This document shows, piece after piece, positions 53,837 through 62,663 of a stretch of 64,000 nucleotides of DNA (position 1 is the stretch's first letter; each line of letters opens with the position of its first letter). The stretch comes from CAVQCJ01 sp963771835 (GTDB lineage Bacteria > Actinomycetota > Actinomycetes > Prado026). The stretch spans positions 868,001 through 932,000 of the forward strand of contig CAVYVA010000001.1 in NCBI GenBank assembly GCA_963771835.1. The letters are read 5' to 3'. The translations under genes were made by a program, and so were the position numbers. The notes beneath the pieces were generated by a model. That model was given only the letters and a program-made list of their open reading frames with translations. It ran no database searches and was not told the origin of the DNA.

Positions 53837-55279
53837 TCACCCCGCGGCACGCCGCGCGGGGGCCGGACGCACCGGCCACGGCGCCGCCTCCTCAAGCTCG
53901 TACGCCAGCGCGAGCAGCACCCGGTCCAGACCGAACGGCGCCGCCAGGTGCACGCCGATCGGCAGGCCTTCCGCCGTCCGTCCCAGCGGCAGCGACATCC
54001 CGGGTGACCCCGAGACGTTCTGCAGCGGTGTGAACGAGGAGTACCGCAGCAGCCGGACCAGGTGGGTGCGGAAGTCGACGTCCGGACCGAGGTACCCGAT
54101 CTGCGGCGGTCGGTGCCCGAGCACCGGCGACACCAGGACGTCGTAGCCGGGGAACGAGGACTCGTGCTCGCGCGCCAGCCTGCGCAGCCGTCGCATCGAG
54201 CCGGGCAGCCGCCCGGCCTGGCTGCGCAGCAGCCCGCTCAGCCCCTGGGTGAAGTCCTCGGTGCGGGAGCCGTCGAAGCCGGGCCCGAACACGAACGCGC
54301 CCGCGTTCTTCAGGGTGAACGCCAGGAACGCCCAGTAGCGCAGGAAGTCCGGCCCGAAGTCGTCCCCGACCGGCGGTGCGGTCTCCTCCACGTGGTGCCC
54401 GAGGTCCGCGCACAGCTGCCCGGCCGCGCGCACCGCGGCCACGGTCTCGGCGGCGACCGGCAGCCCGCGGATCCCGGCCAGCACCACCCCGACCCGCAGC
54501 CGTCGCGGGTCGGGGCCCCGCACGTGCCCGACCGGCGGCAGCTGCGCGTTGTGGTACAGCCGCTCCGCCTCTGCGTAGTACAGCGCCGTGTCCCGCACGC
54601 TGCGCGTCAGCACGCCCTGCGTCGCGATCTGCACCGGCAGCGAAGCCAGCTCGGGGCGGTCCAGCAGCCGGCCGCGGCTCGGCTTGAGCCCGACGAGACC
54701 GCAGCAGGCGGCCGGGATCCGGATCGATCCCCCGCCGTCGTTCGCGTGCGCGATCGGCACCACACCGGCCGCCACCAGCGCCGCCGAGCCGCCGCTGGAA
54801 CCACCGGCCGAACGCTCGGTGTCCCACGGGTTGCGGGTGGCGCCGAACCGGCGCGACTCGGTGCTCGCGGTCAGCCCGAACTCGGGCAGCGTGGTCTTCG
54901 CGACCGGGACCACGCCCAGCCGCAGGTACTGCGCCACCCACGGCGAGGACTCGGCCGCCGGACGGTCCGCCGGCGCCCACGACCCGTGCGTCGTCGGGTG
55001 GCCGGCGAGGTCCTCGTTGTCCTTGAGCAGCGTCGGGATCGCCGCGAGGGCAGCGCCCGCGGCAGGCGCGTCGTCCGGCCCGGGTGGATCGTCCACCCAG
55101 GACGTGACGGCGTTGAGCCGCTCGTCCGCCGACCTGGCCCGGGCCACCGCCGCGGCCCGGAGCTCGGCCGGCGAGACCTCGCGGCCCGCGAGGCGTCGCA
55201 ACAGGTCGGTCATGTCGTCGGTGCCGAGAGCGTCGTCGGCGGTGACGTCGACCGTCGTCGACGTGTCCTGCACCGCCAC
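53837..55279 (-). CDS. Amidase (amidase signature family)
   Basis: The 480-residue enzyme carries the amidase signature GGSSGGSAALVAAGVVPIAH through DGGGSIRIPAACCGLVGLKP. The Lys-cisSer-Ser triad can be placed at Lys86 (IPTLLKDNED), Ser161 or 162, and Ser185. It hydrolyses amide bonds; substrate range in this family runs from acetamide to glutamyl-tRNA, and the lack of gatB/gatC neighbours argues against GatA. No export signal is seen, so it is cytoplasmic. Confidence 0.92.
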   Translation of the reverse strand: MAVQDTSTTVDVTADDALGTDDMTDLLRRLAGREVSPAELRAAAVARARSADERLNAVTSWVDDPPGPDDAPAAGAALAAIPTLLKDNEDLAGHPTTHGSWAPADRPAAESSPWVAQYLRLGVVPVAKTTLPEFGLTASTESRRFGATRNPWDTERSAGGSSGGSAALVAAGVVPIAHANDGGGSIRIPAACCGLVGLKPSRGRLLDRPELASLPVQIATQGVLTRSVRDTALYYAEAERLYHNAQLPPVGHVRGPDPRRLRVGVVLAGIRGLPVAAETVAAVRAAGQLCADLGHHVEETAPPVGDDFGPDFLRYWAFLAFTLKNAGAFVFGPGFDGSRTEDFTQGLSGLLRSQAGRLPGSMRRLRRLAREHESSFPGYDVLVSPVLGHRPPQIGYLGPDVDFRTHLVRLLRYSSFTPLQNVSGSPGMSLPLGRTAEGLPIGVHLAAPFGLDRVLLALAYELEEAAPWPVRPAPARRAAG

Positions 55280-55415
55280 CGCGGTCCTCCCTGGGTTCGA
55301 GCCGTTGCCCGCCGGTCACTGTCTATCAGGCAGCGCACGGACGCGAGGTCCGCGGGTCCCTGAGGAAGGCCTGCGAACCTCGCGCCCGGTTCGGACGGTT
55401 CGAACAGCTGGGAGC

Positions 55416-55961
55416 TCAGCTGGGGCAGTGCACCGCCGGGTTCCACATCTGGAACGTCCCGGCGGAGTTGTGCTTCCAGACCCAGACGTGGAGCGAGTAG
55501 TACGGCGGGAGGTTGAACCGGTTCGGCGCGTCGGTGAAGTTGAACGTGTGGCCGAAGAAGTGCGGCGGCGAGCTGTGCGTGGCGTCCCAGGCGCTCTTGA
55601 TCACCACGTACTCCAGGGCCGCGAGCTGCAGCGTGCCGTCCGGTCCAGGTGCGTAGACCAGGGCCTCGGGCTTGTTCGGCACGATCGCCGGGTCACCCAC
55701 GAGCGTTCCGTTGGCCCAGTGCACGCCCATGCCGCCCATGCCGGGCATGTCGATGCACGCGATCCCGTCCTTGTCGGTCAGCAACCCGTAGCCGTTCTGC
55801 TCGGCGGTGGCGATGCTGTGGTACTTGTCGGTGACCGCACGCAGCTTCGACAGGCCGTCGTTCGCCGTGGCGGTGGACTGGTGCGCCGAGGCGAAGCCGG
55901 CCGTGGCCGCGACCAGCAGCAGGGCTGCCGCTGCCGATCCCACTATCCGTCTGATGACCAT
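55416..55961 (-). CDS. Secreted hypothetical protein
   Basis: The 181-residue product has a clear signal peptide (MVIRRIVGSAAAALLLVAAT, cleavage near ASAHQ). The mature part has GYGLLTDKDGIACIDMPGMG, HWANGTLVGDPAIVPNKPEA, LVYAPGPDGTLQLAALEYVV, and the Trp/His-rich end YSLHVWVWKHNSAGTFQMWN. Two cysteines could form a disulfide. Proteins of this pattern occur in soil bacteria and some fungi as secreted proteins of unknown role. It sits four bases from the DUF4242 gene and is probably cotranscribed. Confidence 0.75.
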   Translation of the reverse strand: MVIRRIVGSAAAALLLVAATAGFASAHQSTATANDGLSKLRAVTDKYHSIATAEQNGYGLLTDKDGIACIDMPGMGGMGVHWANGTLVGDPAIVPNKPEALVYAPGPDGTLQLAALEYVVIKSAWDATHSSPPHFFGHTFNFTDAPNRFNLPPYYSLHVWVWKHNSAGTFQMWNPAVHCPS

Positions 55962-55964
55962 TGC

Positions 55965-56216
55965 TCAGGTTCCTTCCTGGACTTCGAACACGTTGTCCGC
56001 GACCAGACCGTGCGCCTCCCGGTGCACGGTCGAGGCCGCATCGGCCGACGGCGCCTCGACCAGGCAGAAGACCTTCCCCTGGTCCTCGTTCACCCAGTAG
56101 CGCAGGTAGCGCACGTCGTACTTGGCCTGGGTCTGCAGGTCGGCCATGTGCGCCTTGGCGACATCGCTGACGGCCACACCGCCGTCGAGGCTGTGGACAT
56201 CCATGAAAAGGGGCAC
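55965..56216 (-). CDS. DUF4242 (SCO4226-like nickel-binding) protein
   Basis: The 83-residue ferredoxin-like protein reads MDVHSLDGGVAVSDVAKAHM, VRYLRYWVNEDQGKVFCLVE and AASTVHREAHGLVADNVFEV. This corresponds to DUF4242; the Streptomyces SCO4226 structure binds nickel through histidines on this fold. HREAHG and MDVH supply candidate ligands. The role in the cell is unknown. It precedes the secreted protein gene in one direction. Confidence 0.85.
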   Translation of the reverse strand: MPLFMDVHSLDGGVAVSDVAKAHMADLQTQAKYDVRYLRYWVNEDQGKVFCLVEAPSADAASTVHREAHGLVADNVFEVQEGT

Positions 56217-56344
56217 CGCGGTCTCCTCGGGTCGCTGGAACTTCAGGACCCTGCGACCGTACGGACGCGGCGCGGACCCCCGGATCGGGGGCGACTACCC
56301 AGATTCGGGTGCCGGTTCCCTATCTTGGCGCGTCCGCCGCGCGC

Positions 56345-57916
56345 TCACCGGACCGAGAGGCCGTCGAGCATCGAAGCGGTCGCGGCCAGCGCCGCCGGCA
56401 GGCCGGACGGCTGCGCCCGGTGGAAACGGTTCGCCCACACCTCGACCAGCAGCACCCGGTCCGGGTCGACCTGGACGAACCACAACCGCGCCGACTCGTT
56501 GATCTCCAGGTAGACGCCGACGTCGGTTGCGGCCAACGGAGGCGGGCAGGAGAGGGCGACCGCGAAGTACGGCGGGCCGTCGCCGCAGCCACGATCCACG
56601 TACGGGGGGTCGCTCTGCCGGAAGGGGACCGCCGACCTGTCCGCCGAGATGTCGACCCGCCACGCGGTACGCCCGGCGAGCCGGACCCGCACCGGCGGGC
56701 TGGACACCACGCCGGGCCGACCAGCGGTGGCGACGGCCCAGGCCCTGGCGTCCTGGAGCACCGTGGGCGGTGTCCCGGGCAGCTGCGGTTCCCAGACGAA
56801 CCGGGCCCCGGCGTAGCTGGCACGGTCACGCAGGTACACGTCACCGCGCCCGTCGTCGTCGACGCCCCACCCCGGCGGGGGCCGCAGTCTCACCTGGCTG
56901 CCCCAGGCGTGGATCCCCGTGCTGGTCCCGATCGGGTCCCCGTGGCCGACGTACGAGCCGTTCGGGGCGGGGCAGGGAGGCTGCCCGCTGTCGACCCCGC
57001 AGCCCGGGTCGGCGTACGCGCCGAGCCGCACGCCGGCCAGCAGCGCCGCCCCCGGCCCGTCCGGGCTCAACGAGGACGCCCACCGCCACAGCGACAGCAC
57101 CGAGCGAGCGCCCCGCGTCGGGATGTCGCGGACGTCGACGAGCGTGATCTCGACCTGGCCCGTCCCGCTGAGCCCGACCAGCGTCGGCGCCGGGACCGAG
57201 GCGGTGGGGAGCGCGAGCTGGAACGGCGATGCGCAGCCGGGCCCGCCCGCCGGTCCGCCGGGGTTGGTTCGTTCGTCCACGTACAGCCCGAACCGGGGGT
57301 CGACACAGGGCGTGGAGCCGGAGGGAACCCGGGCGAACACGACCCGCCAACCGGTCTGACCGCCGACGTCCACCGGCTGCGCCGCCACCGCCCCGGGCAG
57401 CCGGGCGAGCATCTGCGCCATCGCACGGGCGTCGGCACTGCCCGGCGCCTGCCGCACCGGCCACATCGCCGACACTCCGGTCCCGCCGTTCGTCTCACCC
57501 GCCCGGACGCCGTTGCCGGACATCTCCCACAGCGACCATCCCGTCGGCAGCGGCAGGTCGAGCGAGAGCAGGTCGCCGCCGCGCCCGGATTCGAACACGA
57601 CGCGGAACGGTCCGGTCCCGGTCGCGCAGCGCACGCCGTGCCCGCACGCGCCGCGGACCACCTGGACCTGGGCCTGGTTCGGGGTCGGGGTGGGCCGTGG
57701 GGTCTGCAGCGGTCGCGGCTGCGCGTGCGGGATCCCGTGCCCGACCACAACCGCGACGACAGCCACCGCGACGGCCAGTGCGCCGAGCTGGGCGGTGACG
57801 GCCCGGCGGCGCCGCCGGATCCGGTCGCCCCTGGCCCGGATGTCGGCGGGGGCGCCCAGCCGAGAGCGGTCGACGTCGGCGGCGACGAGCGTCAGGGCGT
57901 CACGAACCGGGTCCAC
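56345..57916 (-). CDS. Single-span membrane protein with duplicated outer domain, paired with an ECF sigma
   Basis: The 523-residue protein has a short cytoplasmic head (PVRDALTLVAADVDRSRLGA, basic RRRRRA), one membrane helix at about 43-60, a Pro/Thr linker and a long outer part. The outer part holds two related blocks, seen in QTGWRVVFARVPSG and RTAWRVDISADRS and in their following Cys-containing segments (DPRFGLYVDERTN, DPPYVDRGCGDG). Eight or more cysteines suggest disulfides. It overlaps the ECF sigma gene by 17 bp and so resembles a sensor or anti-sigma partner, though no zinc anti-sigma motif is present. Confidence 0.6.
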   Translation of the reverse strand: MDPVRDALTLVAADVDRSRLGAPADIRARGDRIRRRRRAVTAQLGALAVAVAVVAVVVGHGIPHAQPRPLQTPRPTPTPNQAQVQVVRGACGHGVRCATGTGPFRVVFESGRGGDLLSLDLPLPTGWSLWEMSGNGVRAGETNGGTGVSAMWPVRQAPGSADARAMAQMLARLPGAVAAQPVDVGGQTGWRVVFARVPSGSTPCVDPRFGLYVDERTNPGGPAGGPGCASPFQLALPTASVPAPTLVGLSGTGQVEITLVDVRDIPTRGARSVLSLWRWASSLSPDGPGAALLAGVRLGAYADPGCGVDSGQPPCPAPNGSYVGHGDPIGTSTGIHAWGSQVRLRPPPGWGVDDDGRGDVYLRDRASYAGARFVWEPQLPGTPPTVLQDARAWAVATAGRPGVVSSPPVRVRLAGRTAWRVDISADRSAVPFRQSDPPYVDRGCGDGPPYFAVALSCPPPLAATDVGVYLEINESARLWFVQVDPDRVLLVEVWANRFHRAQPSGLPAALAATASMLDGLSVR

Positions 57917-58412
57917 GGGGCACCCCTTCCTCGTCTCGTACGCCGAGCAGCTCGCTCAACGCTGCTCGGCCGCGGGACAGCCGGCTCTTGACCGTCCCGA
58001 CCGCGACGCCGGTCTCGCGGGCGATCTCCTCGACGGACAGCCCGGTCAGCTCGTGCAGGACGAGCGCCCGCCGCTGGTCGGCGGGGATCCGGGCGAGGGC
58101 TGCGCGCACGGCGAGCGCGGTCGCGACGTCGGGGTCCTCGACCGACTCGGCGCGGGCGATCAAAGGCTGCGCCGACAGCGCCACGCGACGGCGGCGGAAG
58201 CGGCTGACAGCGGCCCGCCAGGCGACGGTCCGCACCCACGCCTCCGGGCTGTCCAGCCGGGACACCCGGGCCCACCGGACCCAGGCCTTGGCGAAAGCCT
58301 CCTGGAGCACGTCCTCGGCCTGCTCGCGGTCCGCGGTCATCGCGGTGAGCTGCCCGAGCAGCCGACCCGAGGTGACCAGGTAGAACTCGTCGAACGAGGG
58401 CCGGTCCTCCAC
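57900..58412 (-). CDS. ECF sigma factor, SigE family (sigma-70 regions 2 and 4)
   Basis: The 170-residue protein has region 2 (SFDEFYLVTSGRLLGQLTAM, DREQAEDVLQEAFAKAWVRW) and region 4 (LARIPADQRRALVLHELTGL, SVEEIARETGVAVGTVKSRL). It lacks regions 1 and 3, as expected for group 4 factors. It would redirect RNA polymerase to a small stress regulon. The GTG at 58412 follows GAGGGGCGG; a GTG 12 codons upstream has no ribosome site. It overlaps the membrane protein gene downstream, its likely regulator. Confidence 0.88.
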   Translation of the reverse strand: MEDRPSFDEFYLVTSGRLLGQLTAMTADREQAEDVLQEAFAKAWVRWARVSRLDSPEAWVRTVAWRAAVSRFRRRRVALSAQPLIARAESVEDPDVATALAVRAALARIPADQRRALVLHELTGLSVEEIARETGVAVGTVKSRLSRGRAALSELLGVRDEEGVPRGPGS

Positions 58413-58543
58413 CAGGTCACCGCCCCTCGTCGTCCTGCCTCGCCTCACACACGCGGACGCTCGAGGCGGGGTTCCCTCGATTCTGGGTCAGTCGTGGGTG
58501 GGGCGTCAGTCGTGACCGGGGCGTCTGTCGCGGGTGCGGCGGG

Positions 58544-59420
58544 CTAGGCGTCCCGAACGCAGCGCAGGCCGAGGTGGTTGGTGGAGCTGCGGATGGCGTG
58601 GCCCTGCCGGGCGGCCGGCCGGTAGCGGTGGCAGTAGGTCGGAGCGCACAGGTGCGAGCCGCCTTTGATCACCCTGCGGTCGGTCTCGGTGACCGGCTCG
58701 GGGCAGCAGGAGCGCGCGGGGGCCGGGTCCACGGCCGCGGCGTGGTCGTCGGTCCAGTCCGACGCGGTCCACTCCCAGACGTTGCCGGCGACGTCGAACA
58801 GCCCGTACCCGTTGGGCTGGAAGGTCCTCACCGGCGACGTCCCGACGCCGTCGAACGTGGTCAGCCGCTGGTACGGGAAGGCGCCCTGCCAGGTGTTGGC
58901 CCGGACCCGTCCGTGCGGCGCGAACTCCTCCCCCCACGGGTAGGTGGCGCCGTCCAGGCCGCCGCGGGCGGCGTGCTCCCACTCGGCTTCGGTCGGCAGC
59001 CGCTTCCCGGCCCAGGCGGCGTACGCGAGGGCGTCCTCCCAGCCGAGGTGGACGACGGGGTGCCGGTCCAGACCGTGCAACGTCGAGTCCGGTCCGTCGG
59101 GATGGCGCCAGTCGGCCCCCGGCTGCCAGCGCCACCATCGGCGCCAGTCGTCCAGCGGCACCGGACCCGCGGTGGCGGTGAACACCTGCGAGCCGGCGAC
59201 GACCAGGTCCGGGTCAGCGTCCGGGAAGTCCGCCGGGTCGGGCGCCCGCTCGGCCACCGTGACCCAGCCGGTCGCCTTCACGAAGCGGCGGAACTCCGCG
59301 TTGGTCACCGGGTGCTCGTCGACCCACAGGTCGGCGACCTCGACCTCCCGGACCGGCTGCTCCTCGGGGTAGAAGTCCGTCGGCACCCATCCGGAACCGC
59401 CCGCCCGGCACCCGCACCAT
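58544..59420 (-). CDS. Formylglycine-generating enzyme family protein (one frameshift)
   Basis: The repaired 291-residue protein opens MVRVPGGRFRMGA and continues FYPEEQPVREVEVADLWVDE, WEDALAYAAWAGKRLPTEAE, and GYGLFDVAGNVWEWTASDWT. It ends with RRVIKGGSHLCAPTYCHRYR, whose two cysteines match the active pair of formylglycine-generating enzyme, and GLRCVRDA. An extra base near 59381 splits the first strand. The enzyme oxidises a cysteine in CxPxR motifs of sulfatases to formylglycine. No sulfatase gene is in the window, so its client lies elsewhere. Confidence 0.85.
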
Positions 59421-59499
59421 CGCCGCCGTGACGCTCAACCGAGCGCTCCGGCCAGGACCGGCCAGGGCCGCCGCATACCGACGGACCCTACCGGCACGG

Positions 59500-62042
59500 T
59501 CAGCCCAGCTTGATCTGCCAGTCGCCGCGCCCGTGCGTCCCGGCCACCACCAGGCCGCCGGCCGCGACGGTCAGGTCCCACACCGTCACGTTCGGCAGGC
59601 CGGTGCCGAGCTGCGACCACGGCAGCGGCGAGCCGCTGGTTCTGCGTCGGCGACGAACGCGCCGACCTCGGTGCCGACGACGAGCTTGCCGCCGACCATG
59701 ACGACCTTGAAGACCGGCGCGTCGGGCAGGTTGCCGGTGACGTCGGTCCAGGAGGCCCCGCCGTTGGTCGACTCGAAGACGTGGCCGACGCCGGCGTCCG
59801 GGATCCAGCGCCGGCTGTAGGAGCCGACGCTGATGTAGACGTGCGCCGCGTTCGCCGGGTCGACCGCGATCGAGGTGATGTAGCGGTTCGGGACGCCCGC
59901 CAGCGACAGCTCGTGCCAGGTGCCGCCGTAGTTCGTGGCCAGGCCCCGCGCCGAACGTCGGCGGGTTGCAGCCGCCGCACCACGCCGCGTACGTGGTCGT
60001 GCCGTTGGCGGCCAGCGCGGTCACCTGGTGCCCGGCACCGGTGTCGTAGACCACCTTCCAGTCGCAGCCCGTCGGTGCCGGTGCAGACGGTGTCCCACGA
60101 CTTCGTGTCGTCCCAGACGTACTGGCCGCCGGCGACCCAGTGGTCTGGAGTTGTTGACGTCCATCTCGATCGGCGCGATGAAGCGCGGGTTCGGGTCGCA
60201 CACGGCCGGCGGGTCGGTCGCCGTCAGGCACGACGGCGAGATCTCCCGCAGCGTCGGTGACCGCGCCGTCGGTCGTCAGGTACATGTCGAGGTAGACGTA
60301 CTCCTCGACCGCGCGGTCGCCGTTCTTCGGGTCGACGATCGTGTCGCCGCCGTCACCGGTGAACGCCTGCTCGCACCCGCGCAGGTTCGTGCGGGTGTAG
60401 GACTCGCCGTTGTCCTGCAGGCCGCCCCAGTAGGCCAGGTCGTCTTGCCGACCTTGCCGACCGCGATCGAGTAGTTCTGCGTCGTGTGCAGGGTGGCGTT
60501 GAGGTTGGTCCAGTGCCCGCGGTGTGCCAGGTCAGCGGGCGCCGCCAGACGCCGCCGTCGTTGCCGGCCCAGAACTGGCCGTTGTAGATCATGCCGGCGT
60601 GCTGGTCGGGGTGCGTCGTCGGCGGGCAGTCGTACGGGTCGTCGTCGTTCGGGTCGCAGGAGATGTCGTAGTTCCAGTACGGCCCGACGGTCGATCCAGG
60701 TCGCGCCGCCGTTGGTCGACTCGAAGACCTCCTCGAGCTGCAGGTAGACGTGCTTGCGGTTGGTCGGGTCGGCCACGATGTTCTGGTTGTAGTCGGACTG
60801 GATGCCCGGGTAGTACGAGCTGGTCGAGTCGCCGAGGGCCGACCGGAGGCGGCGAGCTTGTCGGTGTCCGCGATGCGCGTCCACGGCCCGGCCGGGTTGC
60901 CCGACTGCGAGACGAAGACGCCCTGGCCGCGCAGGTCGTCGGTCGTCGTGTCCTGGACCACCGCGTAGAGCCAGCCGTTGGACGCGCTGAACGTCGTCCG
61001 GCCGATCGTCTTCGGGTTGATGTCACCGGTCGGCGTGATCCTGGCGAAGCTGCCGGCGCGCCGGTGCCGACGTAGAAGCCGTTGCTTGCCGACTGCCGGC
61101 GGGACGCTGTAGCCCGCCCAGCCGACGACGGCGAGGACCTTGCGCGCCGTTCGGTGCCCGGCACCGCGATGACGTCGGTCACCGACGAGCTCGGCGGATA
61201 GTCCTGCACGCCCGGCCGGCGCCAGCACCAGCGTCCACGGCGAGCTCGGGCCGCGCTCGACCGGAGCGCCGGTAGAGGCCGTGGCTGGTGGCGACGTAGA
61301 CGTACCCGTTGATCCAGACGATGCGGTACGAGCCGGCGCCGTTCAGCTCGGCACCGCCGACCTGCTGCCAGGTGCTCGAGCCCTGGGCCAGCCGGAAGAC
61401 GCCGACGCCGTACTGGTTCTCCGACGCGTTGTTGGCCTCACCGGTGCCGACCCAGACCGAGCCGTCGGACGGGTCGGTGGCGAGCGCGCCGACGGACAGC
61501 CGCGGCAGGCCCGGCGCTCGACCGGCGTCCAGGTCTTCCCGTTGTTCGTCGACCGCCACACACCGCCGCTGGCGGCGGCGGCGTACACCATCGAGCCGGA
61601 GTGCGTGAGCGCGGTCATGCGTCCGGTGACGTCGCCCCAGCCGACGCCGAAGTTGGCGCCGCGGTCCACCGGGTCGTTCAGGAACGGCTTGTCGGTGACC
61701 TCGTCCCAGGTGCCCGGCGCGACCGGCAGGGCTGCGGCGGCACTCTGCGCCGCGACGAGGCCCGCGGCCGGCGCCGCGACAGCCGGCGCGGCCGTGATCG
61801 ACTGCTGGAACTCCCCGCGCAGCTGCACCGACTCGGCCTCGTCGGCGTCGACGTTACCGCTGTCGCCCGCGTCCTGGGCCGGACCCCCGAGCGGTTCGAG
61901 GGCGTCGCAGCGTGGCCTTTGGCGAAGATCGACAGGGCGGTCGGCTTGTTCCTGGCGCCCACCGCACGGGCCGGGCGGCCATGACAGCCACCACCACGGC
62001 GGCGACCGTGGCGACGAGGATTCTCGGCATCCGACTGCTCAC
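59500..62042 (-). pseudogene. Secreted BNR/sortilin-type beta-propeller protein, heavily frameshifted
   Basis: From a GTG at 62042 (after GAGGGGAAC) the segment encodes a signal-like helix (PRILVATVAAVVVAVMAA). Read across at least ten frame changes, it then gives a beta-propeller of about 840 residues. Blade motifs include GGVWRSTNNGKTWTPVE, VGALATDPSDGSVWVGTGEA, VFESTNGGATW, and the closing VAGTHGRGDWQIKLG. This is the pattern of exo-sialidase/VPS10-like repeat proteins of unknown ligand. In each stretch one frame stays clean and no in-frame stops from substitutions were noticed. Clustered sequencing error in a G+C-rich repeat or a very young pseudogene are both possible. Confidence 0.65.
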
Positions 62043-62231
62043 GTCGTTCCCCTCAGAGGATGACCGCGGGTCGCCCCGGACGCGCGGCGCTGCGCGTCGG
62101 GGCGCATCGGGCGCAACGTACTAGTGCCTGACATGCCCCGCACCGGGTGGATCCCTGTGACCTTGGCCTCTGTCGGCCTGCGGGCGCGCGGCGAAGGCTG
62201 GGATCGGGAACGAGTTCAGGAGGCGGTGGCC

Positions 62232-62663
62232 ATGAGGCTCACCGGGAAGGATCTGGTAGCGACGCTGTTCACCGGGGCAGCCGTCGGCGCGTACGCCGTG
62301 TTCGTGCACGGCGCCGATGTGCCGATGCTCTCGAGCGTGCGGGGCACGACCCTCGTCGTGCTGGTTCTCGGCTGGGTCGGGGGCTGCGCGCTGAGCGACG
62401 TCGGCGACGCCTACACCAGCAAGCAGAAGACACCGGCGATGGTGGCCGTGCTGACGACTCTCGGGGGTGTCGCCCTGGCAGCTGCTGTGGTGGGGCTCGT
62501 GACGGGGAGCGAGGCGGCTCTGACGGTCCTCGTGCTGGCCACGGTCCTGCTGTGGCTGGGTTCGACCGCACGCCATCTGGCGACGCGGTCGCCGCACGCG
62601 ACGCCGCGGACGACGCTGGAGGCTACGCACGATGCCCCGGCCCACCGGATGATGCCGGTCTAG
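62232..62663 (+). CDS. Small four-helix hypothetical membrane protein
   Basis: The 143-residue product begins MRLTGKDLVATLFTGAAVGA and has four hydrophobic segments at about 8-24, 40-57, 70-92 and 96-114, then a polar tail. The LTGKDLVATL start is shared with small membrane proteins of mycobacteria and rhizobia that have no known function. AGGAGGCGG precedes the ATG at 62232, so longer frames upstream are rejected. It diverges from the beta-propeller gene, and its stop overlaps that of the cyclase fusion. Confidence 0.7.
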   Translation: MRLTGKDLVATLFTGAAVGAYAVFVHGADVPMLSSVRGTTLVVLVLGWVGGCALSDVGDAYTSKQKTPAMVAVLTTLGGVALAAAVVGLVTGSEAALTVLVLATVLLWLGSTARHLATRSPHATPRTTLEATHDAPAHRMMPV

